Positions 18,609 to 28,108 of a DNA stretch of 64,000 bases are shown here, piece after piece (positions within the stretch are counted from its first letter, which is position 1; every line of letters begins with the position of its first letter). Below the pieces are notes generated by a model that searched no databases, was not told the origin of the DNA, and saw only the letters and a program-made list of their open reading frames with translations. A program made the translations under genes and the position numbers. Source of the stretch: JALHVH01 sp963773685 (lineage in GTDB: Bacteria; Acidobacteriota; Aminicenantia; Aminicenantales; Saccharicenantaceae); NCBI GenBank assembly GCA_963773685.1, contig CAVZBY010000013.1:1-64000 (forward strand), in the 5' to 3' direction.

Positions 18609-20072
18609 TCAATCCGTCCTTATCTTCTCGAGGAATTCGGTCGTCGCCTTCCGGGGCTTCGGGAAGAAAAGTCCCGTCACGATGAAAAGGAACGCCGAAG
18701 TGGCGACGGGAAGGCCCACTTGGGCGGCGAGGCTCGACGTGAAAAGATATTTGACGGCGGCGAATACGCTCAGCCCCGAAACGATGGACAGGATGGCCGA
18801 AAAGCTGTTGCTCCGCCGGAACCAGGGCAAAAGGCCAAGGATCATGGGGATGGCGACGGTGCCGACGAGGGCGCCGTACCAGGAGATGATGAGACCGATG
18901 ACGCCGCCGAACGACTTCGCGTTCAGGGCGATGAGCACGGTCAGGGAGGTGAACGTGAAGGTGGAGACACGGGCCAGCCGCAGGGCCTTCTTCCGGTCGC
19001 CGAAGTCGAAGCGGCGCATGAGCTTCGGCAGAATGTCGCGGACGACGACGGCCGAGATCGTGTTCGAATCGGAGGCCGTCATGGCCAGGGTGCTGGCGAA
19101 CATCGAGGATAGGACCAGGCCGACCAGTCCGGCGGGCAGGAATTCCAGGGCCATTTTCGCATAGGAGTGCTCGGGATTGGCCAGGTTCGGGAAGAAGATC
19201 GGCGCGGCCCACATCGGAAAGAACAGGATGAGGGGCCAAACGAGGTAGAGGGCCGAGGAAAGCATGGCAGCCTTGCGGGCGTCGGAACCCCGGGGCGAGG
19301 AGATGTAGCGGACGGCGAGGTGCCAGGTCCCGCCGTTATAGCTCAGGAAGTTGATCAGGAGATACGCCCCGGCGAAAGCCGGGGTGTACGGGTCGCTGAA
19401 AGGCGCCGCATGCGACGGCGGGAGCCGGTCCCACATCGTCCAGAGCGCCTTGACCCCGCCCAACTTGGACAGGATGGTGACGAGCATGACTGTGCCTGCG
19501 GTCAGCTGGACGCCGAATTGGACCATGTCGTTCACGACGTCGGCCCAGAGCCCCCCGATGGTGATGTAGATCAGGGAGACCGCGCCCGCCAGGAAGATCC
19601 CGGTGTGCAGGGGCAGGCCCGTGAAGACGTTCAGGAGGATGGAGATGGCGGCCCACTTGGCGCCCACGTCGAAGATCTTGAGCAGGACGCCGCTCCAGGC
19701 GATGAGCTGCTGGGTGGGGACGTTGTAGCGGAGAGAGAGGTATTCGGTCGGCGACTGGATACCGAGCTTCTTCCGCATCCGCGACCAGCGCGGCGCGATG
19801 AGGAACGCTCCCAGCGCGATGACGGCCGATATCTCGAGGGCCCACCAGCAATAGATGGTGAACCCCTGGGAATACGCGATCCCGGCGTAGGCGACGAAGA
19901 CGGCTCCGCTGTAACCCGTCACGTGGTGGGAGATGCCGGTCAGCCACCACGGGAGCTTCCCCCCGGCCGTGAAGAAATCTCCGGAATCCTTGACCCGGGA
20001 ATACGCCCAGACCCCGATGGAGATCGTGACCAGGAAGAACGAGCAAAGGACGACCCAATCGGCGAAGTGCAT
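18609..20072 (-). CDS. sodium:solute symporter (SSS family)
   Basis: 487 residues, about thirteen transmembrane helices. It begins MHFADWVVLCSFFLVTISIG and contains the family segments FFTAGGKLPWWLTGISHHVT and SSMFASTLAMTASDSNTIS. It would import an organic solute with Na+. The substrate cannot be read from sequence, but it lies inside an operon of dehydrogenases, an aminotransferase and a deacylase, which suggests a sugar- or amino-acid-like compound. Confidence 0.9.
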   Translation of the reverse strand: MHFADWVVLCSFFLVTISIGVWAYSRVKDSGDFFTAGGKLPWWLTGISHHVTGYSGAVFVAYAGIAYSQGFTIYCWWALEISAVIALGAFLIAPRWSRMRKKLGIQSPTEYLSLRYNVPTQQLIAWSGVLLKIFDVGAKWAAISILLNVFTGLPLHTGIFLAGAVSLIYITIGGLWADVVNDMVQFGVQLTAGTVMLVTILSKLGGVKALWTMWDRLPPSHAAPFSDPYTPAFAGAYLLINFLSYNGGTWHLAVRYISSPRGSDARKAAMLSSALYLVWPLILFFPMWAAPIFFPNLANPEHSYAKMALEFLPAGLVGLVLSSMFASTLAMTASDSNTISAVVVRDILPKLMRRFDFGDRKKALRLARVSTFTFTSLTVLIALNAKSFGGVIGLIISWYGALVGTVAIPMILGLLPWFRRSNSFSAILSIVSGLSVFAAVKYLFTSSLAAQVGLPVATSAFLFIVTGLFFPKPRKATTEFLEKIRTD

Positions 20073-20079
20073 GATGTCG

Positions 20080-21198
20080 TTACCGGAACCTGATGACGAG
20101 CTTGAACGCGCGGCGACCGCCCGTTTCCGCTTCGGCGAACACGCGCGGGATGTCTTCGAGCCCGATCTCCGACAGCCAGTCCTTCACGGCGAACCGGCCG
20201 CTTTCGAGCCAGCTCAGGGCCAAGGGGTAATCCCCTGTCGCGAAGTTCGAGCTGGTCGTCATGCAGCGCTCGGCTCCGAGGCGGACGAAATTCACGGGGA
20301 TATCCAGGTCGTGGACCGCCATATTGACGAGAGTCCCTCTTTTCCCGAGAAGCCCCAGGCCCAGCTCGAAGCTTTCCCTGCCGCCGACGCTGTCGAAAAC
20401 GGTCCCGAATCCGTCGGGGGCGAGGGCGCGCAATTCATTGGAAAGGTCCCGGGGCGCTTTGCCGCGGGCGTCCACGACGGCATCGATCCCGCGCTTCCGA
20501 GCCATCTCGAGCGCCGCGTCCGAGACGTCGGTGACGACGACCCGGCTCGCGCCAAGGTTCCGCGCCGCCTGGGCGATGCCGTTCCCGGCGGGTCCGGCGC
20601 CCATCATCAAGACGGGCCGCCCCGGGTGGATGTTCCCTTGCGCGGCGACGTGGGCGCAGACGGCGAGGATATCCATCATCGCCGCCTCGCCGAATGTGAG
20701 CGCGTCGGGGATCGCGAAGCATCCGCTCCCCCAGGCGGGAACGTACTCGGCGTACGCGCCCGGGTAAAAATCCTGCTTTCCCCATCCTTGTCCGTGGCCC
20801 AAGTGCACGGTGTTCGGGCAGAGCTGGGTCAGCCCGGAGCGGCACTCGGGGCAGGTCCCGCAGACCTTCGAGCATACCGGGGCGACCCGCTGGCCCAGAA
20901 GCCCGGCGTTCCTTTCGTCGACGACGGCCACGACCTCGCCCGCGAACTCGTGGCCAAGGACGATGTTCGGAGGATTGTCGACGTGCCGGCCGAGGGTGTG
21001 CATGGCCCAGGGATTCTCCCCGGCATAATAACGGAAGTCGGAGCCGCAAACGCCGCACGCCGCGACCTTGACGAGGACAAGGTCCGGGTCGCCGTAGGCC
21101 TCGATGGGCCAAACCGGGATATCGCGCACGGCAAGCTTCCGCGGCGCCTCGAGTACCGCCGCCTTCATGGTCCAGGGGATGGGTCCGTTTGTCAGCAT
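20080..21198 (-). CDS. zinc-dependent alcohol dehydrogenase (MDR)
   Basis: 372 residues, or 362 if the start is at MKAAVLEAPRKL. Catalytic zinc ligands are in CGVCGSDF and GHEFAGEV. A four-cysteine structural zinc loop is in CSKVCGTCPECRSG. The Rossmann motif GAGPAGNGIAQAA precedes DVSDAALEMARKRG, which favours NAD. It resembles sorbitol/threonine dehydrogenases and probably oxidises a polyol or sugar intermediate of the pathway encoded by the operon. Confidence 0.88.
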   Translation of the reverse strand: MLTNGPIPWTMKAAVLEAPRKLAVRDIPVWPIEAYGDPDLVLVKVAACGVCGSDFRYYAGENPWAMHTLGRHVDNPPNIVLGHEFAGEVVAVVDERNAGLLGQRVAPVCSKVCGTCPECRSGLTQLCPNTVHLGHGQGWGKQDFYPGAYAEYVPAWGSGCFAIPDALTFGEAAMMDILAVCAHVAAQGNIHPGRPVLMMGAGPAGNGIAQAARNLGASRVVVTDVSDAALEMARKRGIDAVVDARGKAPRDLSNELRALAPDGFGTVFDSVGGRESFELGLGLLGKRGTLVNMAVHDLDIPVNFVRLGAERCMTTSSNFATGDYPLALSWLESGRFAVKDWLSEIGLEDIPRVFAEAETGGRRAFKLVIRFR

Positions 21199-21205
21199 GG
21201 GTTCT

Positions 21206-22060
21206 TCACACTCCGGAATAAGCGGAAAAGCCGCCGTCGACAGGGATGACGACGCCCGTTACGAAGGCGGAGGCGTCGGAAACGAGCCAGATGAGGGCGC
21301 CGGCCAGGTCGTCGCCCGTCCCGAAGCGGCCCATCGGGGTGTGGGCGATGATGGCTTCCCCCCGAGCCGTCAATCCGCCGGTCTTTTCGTCCGTCAGCAG
21401 GAACCGGTTCTGGCCGGTCACGAAGAAGCCCGGGGCGAGGGCGTTGACCCGGATATGGAGCGGGGCCAGGTGCGTCGCGAGCCATCGCGTGAAGTTGGAG
21501 ACCCCCGCCTTCGCCGCGGAATAGGCGGGGACGCGCGTGAGCGGCCTCGAGGCGGTCATGGACGAGATATTGACGATGACGCCCCCGCCGCGCCCGGCCA
21601 TCTCCCGGCCGAACGCCCGGCAGACAAGGAACGTGCCGAGCACGTTGAGGTCGAAGACAGAGCGCAAAGCCGCCGTATCGAGATCGAAGAACGTCCGGCC
21701 CCCGGGGACGGCCCCGTCAAGGTCGGCGCTCCCGGCGGTATCCTTGGTGGTCGTCGCCGCCGGGGCGTTGCCACCCGCGGCGTTGACCAGGATATCCACC
21801 CGGCCGAATGCGGCGGAGACCTTGATCACGGCAGCCGCAACGCTCTTCTCGTCAAGAACGTCGCAGGAGACGCCAATGGCGCGCCCCCCGGCATTCGTGA
21901 TCCGGCGGGCGGCGTCGGCCGCGGCCTCTTCCCTCACGTCGAGCAGGGCGACGTCCGCCCCGCGCTCCGCAAGGGCCCGGGCCATGGCCCCGCCCAGCTC
22001 CCCGCCTCCCCCGGTGACGACCGCGGCTTTCCCCTTCAATCCGAAGAGATCGTCGTTCAT
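21206..22060 (-). CDS. short-chain dehydrogenase, possibly mannonate oxidoreductase-like
   Basis: 284 residues. NAD(P) motif TGGGGELGGAMARAL, then NAAGGNAP, Ser-Tyr-Lys as ISSMTASRP and YSAAKAGVSNF, and IPVDGGFSAYSGV at the end. The long insert between NAAGG and FDLNVLGTFLVCRAFGREMA is seen in SDRs annotated as D-mannonate oxidoreductases, so a sugar-acid substrate is possible. Its start overlaps the aminotransferase stop by four bases. Confidence 0.82.
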   Translation of the reverse strand: MNDDLFGLKGKAAVVTGGGGELGGAMARALAERGADVALLDVREEAAADAARRITNAGGRAIGVSCDVLDEKSVAAAVIKVSAAFGRVDILVNAAGGNAPAATTTKDTAGSADLDGAVPGGRTFFDLDTAALRSVFDLNVLGTFLVCRAFGREMAGRGGGVIVNISSMTASRPLTRVPAYSAAKAGVSNFTRWLATHLAPLHIRVNALAPGFFVTGQNRFLLTDEKTGGLTARGEAIIAHTPMGRFGTGDDLAGALIWLVSDASAFVTGVVIPVDGGFSAYSGV

Positions 22061-23424
22061 CCCAGCACCTCGTCCACGGCCTCGCCGAAGGCGAGCGCCG
22101 ATTCCGTGAGGGCGTCCTCGGCGATGATGAGCGGAGGGGCGATCTTCAGGCATTCTCCGGCGACGCCCACCGGGGCGAACATCAGGACGCCCTTGCGCAT
22201 GCAGGCGACGTTGATCCGAAGCGCCGTCTCCGGGTCGGGGACCTTCGTCCCCGGCTTGACGACCTGGATGCCGGCGACCAGCCCCTTGCCGTGTAGGCAC
22301 CCGAGCCTGTCCGCGCGGCGCGCCTGGACCTCCGCGAGGAGCGGCATGAGGATGCCTTCCATCAGGGCGGCCCGCTCCGCGAGCTTCTCCCCGAGGAGGA
22401 TCCGCAGGTTGGCGATGGCCGCGACGACCGGCAGGGGGGAGGCCGAGTGCGTGGAGGTCATCGCGCCCGGCGGGTAGAGCTCCATGATGTCCTCCCGGCC
22501 GATGACCGCCGCGAGGGGAAGCGACGAGGAGATCCCCTTCCCGCAACAGATGAGGTCGGGCCTCACGCCGTAATGCTCGTAGCAGAACATTTTCCCCGTC
22601 CGTCCGAAACCGGACTGGACCTCATCGAAAATGGTTACGATGTCGTGCTCCCGGCAGAACGTCTCGAGGCGCTTCGCATACGCGACCGGAAGGAAGTCCG
22701 GTCCGACGCCCTGGTAGCTTTCGGTCATGACCCCGGCGATCGCGTCCGGGGCGATCCCCTTCTCCGCAAGGGTCGCCAGGAACAGCTTGAAGCTCGTATC
22801 CATATTCTTGTAGCCGTCCGGGAACGGGACCTGGACGAAGGAGGGGTCGGGGCCGCCGAGCCATCGCTTCTGACCGTCCATGCCGCCCGCGAGCTGGGCG
22901 CCCATCGTCCGGCCGTGAAAGGCGTTCTTGAACGAGACGAGGACCTTTCGGCGGGGGCCGTACTTCTCGAGGGCGTATGTCCGGGCGAGCTTGATGGCGT
23001 TCTCGGTCGCCTCGCTGCCCGTCGAGAGCAGAAAGACCCTGTATCGGTCCGGCTCCGGGGAGAGCGCCCTCAGCATTCCGCAGAGCTCGGCCCGCTGTTC
23101 GTGGACGAAGACGTAGCTTGCGATGAGGCCCTGGTCGATGACCCGCTTCAGGGCGTCCCGGATCTCCGGCCGGCCGTGTCCCGCGTTGGCGACGAGGACA
23201 CAGCTCGACCAGTCGATCCAGCGGTTTCCCCAGCGGTCCGAAACCGTGAAGCCCTCGGCCCGGTGCCAGACGACGGGCGGCTGGCCGGACATGGACCGCG
23301 GCTCGCTCGCCGCGAGCGCTTCGAAGATGGGGACGGATTCCGGCACCGGGATCTTCGTCCTGATGGTCCTGTATTTCGTTTCGATCCGAGGGACGGCGAC
23401 GGGGGTCAGGTCGTAGCTTGCCAT
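22057..23424 (-). CDS. class III PLP aminotransferase (cytosolic)
   Basis: 455 residues with no signal peptide. Landmarks are STGSEATENAIKLARTYA, FHGRTMGAQ, IFDEVQSGFGRTG and the PLP lysine in CCGKGISSSLPLAA. It is the GabT/4-aminobutyrate-like branch of class III. It shares only the family fold with the exported aminotransferase at 15.3 kb. In this operon it probably installs or removes an amino group on a keto or aldehyde intermediate made by one of the dehydrogenases. Confidence 0.88.
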   Translation of the reverse strand: MASYDLTPVAVPRIETKYRTIRTKIPVPESVPIFEALAASEPRSMSGQPPVVWHRAEGFTVSDRWGNRWIDWSSCVLVANAGHGRPEIRDALKRVIDQGLIASYVFVHEQRAELCGMLRALSPEPDRYRVFLLSTGSEATENAIKLARTYALEKYGPRRKVLVSFKNAFHGRTMGAQLAGGMDGQKRWLGGPDPSFVQVPFPDGYKNMDTSFKLFLATLAEKGIAPDAIAGVMTESYQGVGPDFLPVAYAKRLETFCREHDIVTIFDEVQSGFGRTGKMFCYEHYGVRPDLICCGKGISSSLPLAAVIGREDIMELYPPGAMTSTHSASPLPVVAAIANLRILLGEKLAERAALMEGILMPLLAEVQARRADRLGCLHGKGLVAGIQVVKPGTKVPDPETALRINVACMRKGVLMFAPVGVAGECLKIAPPLIIAEDALTESALAFGEAVDEVLG

Positions 23425-23427
23425 CGG

Positions 23428-24501
23428 CTACCTCAATGGAACCATGCGGCCCGTCGCCAGGCACTCGTGCACGGCGACGGCGATGCGCGTCGCCTCGAGC
23501 CCGTCCGCGCCCGACGCCCAGACGCCCTTGAGGTCGGCGAGGCGCCCTCCGCCCGCAAGAAAAGCGACGTTCCCGGCGAAGTCCTCGATGCTCTCGATGC
23601 CGTAGCCCCGGAAGACCTTCCGGCCGCTCCGGTCGACGGATTCGCGCTTGAAATTATTGTTATAGGTGGCCATGCCCTCCCCCGCGATGCACGACCGCGT
23701 GCCGCGGTCCTGACTGTCGCACTCGAACAGCCCTTTCGTCCCGACGAGCCGGAGCCCCTGGTTGACGATGGCCTCGAATCCCTTGGGCAGGACCCAGCTC
23801 GTATCGAACGAAATGGCGGCGCCGTTCCCGAAATCCACCTTCGCATTGACGCAATCGTACGTGTCGATGCCGTGGTCCTTGAGAAGCGTGTTCTTCGTCC
23901 CCGTGGCGTGGACGCTCTTCGCCTCCGAGCCGAGGATCCAACGGACGAGGTCGTAGAAATGCACGCCCAGGAACCAGGCGGGAGAGGACGAGGGCGCCCA
24001 GTGGGGGAACCATTCCGAGGGAACTTCGATGCGGTCCTCCATGTGGACGCTGCCATACAGGATATCGCCGAGGTCGCCCGCCCGGACGCGCCGCGCGATC
24101 GCCTGGTGATCGGGATCGTAGCGCTTATGGAAGTCGACCTGGAGAAGGACTCCCGCCTCCTCGGCGGCGCGAACGATCGCGGCCGCGCCGTCGACGGACA
24201 CGTCCAGCGGCTTCTCCACCAGGACGTGCTTCCCCGCCCGGGCGGCCGCGACGGCGATCTCGCGATGGAGGTGGTCGGGAGTGGCGACGCTGACCGCATC
24301 GACGGTTTCTTTCCCGAGCATATCGCGATAATCCTCATAAACCGGACACGCGTATCGGGCACGGAGCTCCTGCGCCCGTCCCGGATGGGACTCGGCGATG
24401 GCGGCGAGCTCGGCGACGCCGGCATATCCGAGCTGGGTGAAGGCGTCGAGGTGTGTCTGCCCGAATTTCCCGGCACCCACGACGGCTATTCTAACGGGCA
24501 T
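23428..24501 (-). CDS. Gfo/Idh/MocA-family oxidoreductase
   Basis: Start at 24501 (MPVRIAVVGAGKFGQTHLDA), six bases after AGGAGG. An ATG two codons earlier is possible. Rossmann GAGKFG, then VATPDHLHREIAVAA, and the family EKP motif in VLVEKPLDVSVDGA. The C-terminal domain has HFYDLVRWILGSEAKSV. Such enzymes oxidise or reduce inositols, sugars or aminosugars with NAD(P). 357 residues. It overlaps the end of the upstream M20 gene by eleven bases. Confidence 0.9.
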   Translation of the reverse strand: MPVRIAVVGAGKFGQTHLDAFTQLGYAGVAELAAIAESHPGRAQELRARYACPVYEDYRDMLGKETVDAVSVATPDHLHREIAVAAARAGKHVLVEKPLDVSVDGAAAIVRAAEEAGVLLQVDFHKRYDPDHQAIARRVRAGDLGDILYGSVHMEDRIEVPSEWFPHWAPSSSPAWFLGVHFYDLVRWILGSEAKSVHATGTKNTLLKDHGIDTYDCVNAKVDFGNGAAISFDTSWVLPKGFEAIVNQGLRLVGTKGLFECDSQDRGTRSCIAGEGMATYNNNFKRESVDRSGRKVFRGYGIESIEDFAGNVAFLAGGGRLADLKGVWASGADGLEATRIAVAVHECLATGRMVPLR

Positions 24502-25753
24502 GGTCATCCTCCTGTCCTTCGACGCCGCACCACTCGACGAGGAATCTCGCGATCGTTCCCGCGGCGACAAGGATATCGTTCATCCGGACCTGCTCGATCG
24601 ACGAATGGGCATAGCCGAGGTCCCCGGCCCCGAAAACGATGGTCGGCATGCCTCCCCGATGGAAGAACAGCCGCCCGTCGCACGAAGCGTCCCAGCCGGC
24701 CAAACCCTGCCGTCCGGCCGTCGCTTCCGCGACCTGACGGAAGAGCCGGGCCGCCGGATGGTCGGCGGGCGTCGCGAAGGCTTCGTTGTGGAGCCCCGCC
24801 TGCTCGAAGAAATAATGCTTCCGCGCCCAGGCGCCGGCCTTGGCCTCGAGCCGGTCGCGGACTTCGGCCATGATCTCCGGGATGGTCCTGTTCGGAAGGA
24901 ACGCGATGCCGCCCTCGACGATGCATTCGCCCGGGACGGTCGACGGCCAATCCCCGCCCCGGATGCGCCCGACGTTCACGACGACGGGGCTGGGGTCGTC
25001 CGGGAAGCCCGCCTGGCCTTTGGACGCCGACCGCAGGAACGCTTCATATTCTTTGAGGAGGGGAAGCAGGCCGGCCATCTCATCCACGGCGCTCACGCCC
25101 TCCCGGTACCGGCCCATGTGGACCGACCGGCCGGTGACGCCGAGCTTGAACCAGACCGCGCCGCGGTTGGCCGAGCGCGCGGTGAGGCCGGTCGGCTCGA
25201 GCACGACGGCGACGTCGGCCCGGTTCCCGCCGAGGAGGACCGCAAGGGAGCCGTTGCCGCCCGCTTCTTCCTCGATGACGAACTGGGCCTGGACATCTCC
25301 CTTGAGACGGATACCGAGGCCCTTGAGGGCCGAGAGCGCGAGCAGGACGGTCGCGACCTGCCCTTTGGCATCGCAGGCGCCCCGACCCTGGATCGTTTCC
25401 CCCTCTATCCGAGGAGAGAACAACCCGTCCGGGCCGGGAACCACGTCCACGTGGGTGTTGAGGATGGCGCTTCGGCCGCCTCCCGCTCCGCCGAGATCCA
25501 CGAGGATGTTCGGCCGGCCCCGGTAGCTTACGTGCCCGGCAACAGGCGTGTGATCGGCGTCATGAACGACGGATTCATCGATAGGGACGAGCCGCGCGGG
25601 GAAGCCGAGGCCCGAGAGGACTCCGCCCAGGAATTCCTGCACGTCGCCTTCGGCGCCGGTCGTACTGGGAAATTCGATCATTCGGCACAGCAGGTCCCGC
25701 GCCCATTCCCCGCGCGCCCGCAGGGAATCCATGAGATCTGGCCCGAGGATCAT
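24491..25753 (-). CDS. M20-family metallopeptidase / deacylase (ArgE/DapE type)
   Basis: 420 residues. Metal-site motifs: LNTHVDVVPG, GRGACDAKGQVA and FVIEEEAGGNGSLA with the catalytic Glu-Glu; a later GRSVHMG lies in the dimerisation domain. The family removes acyl or succinyl groups from amino acids or cleaves dipeptides. As first gene of the operon it could deacylate an imported N-acyl compound. Upstream is 244 bases of intergenic DNA with a repeat arm. Confidence 0.88.
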   Translation of the reverse strand: MILGPDLMDSLRARGEWARDLLCRMIEFPSTTGAEGDVQEFLGGVLSGLGFPARLVPIDESVVHDADHTPVAGHVSYRGRPNILVDLGGAGGGRSAILNTHVDVVPGPDGLFSPRIEGETIQGRGACDAKGQVATVLLALSALKGLGIRLKGDVQAQFVIEEEAGGNGSLAVLLGGNRADVAVVLEPTGLTARSANRGAVWFKLGVTGRSVHMGRYREGVSAVDEMAGLLPLLKEYEAFLRSASKGQAGFPDDPSPVVVNVGRIRGGDWPSTVPGECIVEGGIAFLPNRTIPEIMAEVRDRLEAKAGAWARKHYFFEQAGLHNEAFATPADHPAARLFRQVAEATAGRQGLAGWDASCDGRLFFHRGGMPTIVFGAGDLGYAHSSIEQVRMNDILVAAGTIARFLVEWCGVEGQEDDHAR

Positions 25754-25819
25754 GGTCCGGCCGCCGCCTTCCCTCCTGTTCAGGCCTTACTCTAGCCCCC
25801 CGCCCCTTCGCCTGTCAAT

Positions 25820-25842
25820 CGGGGACACGATACCATTTTCCC
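25820..25842 (+). repeat. single arm of the GGGGACACAATACC repeat
   Basis: GGGGACACGATACCATTTTCC matches the arms of the 17.24 kb inverted repeat with one change. No second arm is visible nearby. The rest of 25754-25997 shows no gene. Confidence 0.5.
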
Positions 25843-25997
25843 TTTTGACGTATTTCCCAGGGCGGGGCTCGGCCGGGTCCCCCTCACATTGACAACGCCC
25901 CCCGGGCGGCTTATTAAAGAGAATATAGGGATTCGGCCGGGAGAGAGGGCCCAGCCGGACCCGCGCATTCGCTATCTTTGAGTTTGGGGGTGAGGAA

Positions 25998-26282
25998 ATG
26001 GCTAAATTCATTCTTTTCCATCCTTTGCCCGTCCCGATGGAGCTCTCGCAGATCGAGCCGGTGGCCCGGCTCGCCAAGCGTTACTCCGGGGCCGATGCCT
26101 ACTGGATCGGCAGTTGGGCCCCGTTGGACGCGCAGGGCAAGGCGATCCGCATCGTCTGCGAATGGGACGCCAAGGACGCGGCGACCCTCGATGCGCTCGT
26201 GAAGAAGATGGTCACGGAGATCCCGGTCCCCGTTGAAGGACCCTATCCGTTGATCAAGGTCGACGGAGAGACGTACCGCTAA
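25998..26282 (+). CDS. small conserved protein of unknown function
   Basis: 94 residues, no signal or membrane segment. Opening MAKFILFHPLPVPMELSQIE, then DAYWIGSWAPLD and IRIVCEWDAKDAATLDALVK, ending YPLIKVDGETYR. The alternation of strands and helices suggests a ferredoxin-like alpha+beta fold such as DUF4242-type proteins, but I do not recognise it firmly. It is well supported as a gene by composition and by a GAGG ribosome site before ATG 25998. Confidence 0.65.
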   Translation: MAKFILFHPLPVPMELSQIEPVARLAKRYSGADAYWIGSWAPLDAQGKAIRIVCEWDAKDAATLDALVKKMVTEIPVPVEGPYPLIKVDGETYR

Positions 26283-26408
26283 GCCCGCTCCAGGATCTTC
26301 GTCCGTCCCTTTTCCCCGGCGGGGAGGACTGCGCTTATCGGACCTCGGGATTTGGATTTGCCCCCCCGATTGCGTTAGAGTAGGACAAGACCGCGAGGAG
26401 GGACGAGC

Positions 26409-28100
26409 ATGCGCAAAACGGCGATCCTATTCCTGGCAACGGCGATCATAGGGCTTTCGGCCACAAGCTTTGCGGCAGGAAGCGCGACGCCCGAGAAGGC
26501 CGCCTCAGCCCCGCGCATCAAGGGCTTCCACATCGACATGAACATCTCCCAGTTCACGGGCCCCTACCTGAAGAAGGAATTGAAGAGGCTGGCGGCCCTC
26601 GGTTACGACACGATCATCTGGGAGGTCGAGAACAACATCCAATGGGAGACGTGCCCGGAGTGCGTCTCGCCGGACGCGTTCTCCAAGGCCGAGTTCAAGG
26701 AGATCCTGGCCTATTGCCGCGGGCTCGGGCTCGAGCCCATCCCGCTGCTCCAGACGCTCGGCCATTGCGAGTACGTCCTCCAGCACGACAAATACAAGCC
26801 GCTGGCGGAGGTCCCGGACCGCATCGACCAGTATTGCCCGCGTCATCCCGAGATCGTGCCGTTCCTCGAGAAATGGATCGGGGAGTACCTCGAGGTCTTC
26901 GGGGACGTCCGGTACTTTCACCTGGGGGCGGACGAGGCCTACACGCTCGGCGAATGCCCCCGCTGTCGCGCCTACGTGGCCGAGCACTCGCTCTCGTCTC
27001 TTTTCATCGATCATGTCAACGCCGTCGCCCGGCCTCTTGTCGCCAAAGGCATCCGGCCCATCATCTGGGGCGACATGCTGCTCAATCATCCGGAGGCCCT
27101 CGACAGCCTTTCACGGAACGTTGTCGTCTACGATTGGCTCTACACGAGGTTCGTCGGAGCGGACGGGATCTGGGTCTGGGGGCAGGGGACGAAGAGAAAG
27201 GACGAGATCGACGCCGCGACGCGGGCCCGGTTCGGCTCCTTTCTTTACCCGCTCGGCGACGAGCCCGGTCGGGACCCGGATCAATTCTACCAGGCGGAGT
27301 ACCTGGCCGCCCACGGCTTCGATGTCGTCGTCTGTCCCAGCTCGAGTTGCTGGGGGGACAGCGTCTTCGCCCCGCGGACCTTTTTTCACATGAGAAATAC
27401 ATTCGATTCGTTCAAGAGGGGGATGTCCGGCCGGCTCGACGGGGCGGTCCTGACGAGCTGGACGGTCCATCTCTTCCCCTGGGAGCTTCAAGGAACGTCG
27501 ATCGATCTGCCGAATTTCATCGCCGCGAATCCCTGCGGCGGCCTCGAAGAGTTTCCGGCCGCCTACGTCCGGGAGCATTTCGGCGTCGACGACCCGGGCT
27601 TCTTTGTCGCCGCGGGCCGGCTCGCGAACCGGGGCCTGTTCAATTACGCCGACGACCTCGGGTTCTTCAAGGAGGCCCTGCCCGCCCGGAAGGAATACGT
27701 CGAGGACCGGGTCTGGCATATGACGAAGGAGGGCGCTCTCAACGAAGAGCTCGCAACCTGTGAGCGCCGGCTCGCGGAATACAGGGAGGGCCTCGCCCTG
27801 TTCGACGCATACGCCAAGGTCGCGAAGAAAGGTCACGAAGAGCTCAAGGCCTGGAACCTCGCGGCCAGGAACCTCATCAACAGGGCCGAGGCGTCACGGG
27901 CGCTTTTGAAGCTTGGCGCGGGCGGCCCTAGCCCGGAGCTCACCGCCGACGCGGCGCGTGCCCTCGAGGGGCTCCGGGCGCTCCGGAAGGAAACGGCTTC
28001 CGCTATCGCGGCCCAGGTGAAGCCCTCGCGGACCCGCGACATGCTCCATTGGATGTACGATTCCATGGAAGCCGCCCTGGAAAAGGCGGCGGCCCGATAG
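26409..28100 (+). CDS. secreted GH20-type beta-N-acetylhexosaminidase
   Basis: 563 residues with signal peptide MRKTAILFLATAIIGLSATS ending at FAAG. The TIM barrel shows the GH20 catalytic Asp-Glu pair in YFHLGADEAYTLGEC, preceded by PLLQTLGHCEYVL and followed by GIRPIIWGDMLL. Several cysteine pairs (CPEC, CPRC) are unusual. The usual GH20 N-terminal domain is missing, so it belongs to the shorter bacterial group. A helical C-terminal region from about 430 may aid dimerisation. It is likely to release N-acetylhexosamines from glycans outside the cytoplasm. Confidence 0.82.
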   Translation: MRKTAILFLATAIIGLSATSFAAGSATPEKAASAPRIKGFHIDMNISQFTGPYLKKELKRLAALGYDTIIWEVENNIQWETCPECVSPDAFSKAEFKEILAYCRGLGLEPIPLLQTLGHCEYVLQHDKYKPLAEVPDRIDQYCPRHPEIVPFLEKWIGEYLEVFGDVRYFHLGADEAYTLGECPRCRAYVAEHSLSSLFIDHVNAVARPLVAKGIRPIIWGDMLLNHPEALDSLSRNVVVYDWLYTRFVGADGIWVWGQGTKRKDEIDAATRARFGSFLYPLGDEPGRDPDQFYQAEYLAAHGFDVVVCPSSSCWGDSVFAPRTFFHMRNTFDSFKRGMSGRLDGAVLTSWTVHLFPWELQGTSIDLPNFIAANPCGGLEEFPAAYVREHFGVDDPGFFVAAGRLANRGLFNYADDLGFFKEALPARKEYVEDRVWHMTKEGALNEELATCERRLAEYREGLALFDAYAKVAKKGHEELKAWNLAARNLINRAEASRALLKLGAGGPSPELTADAARALEGLRALRKETASAIAAQVKPSRTRDMLHWMYDSMEAALEKAAAR

Positions 28101-28108
28101 GGGGGACC

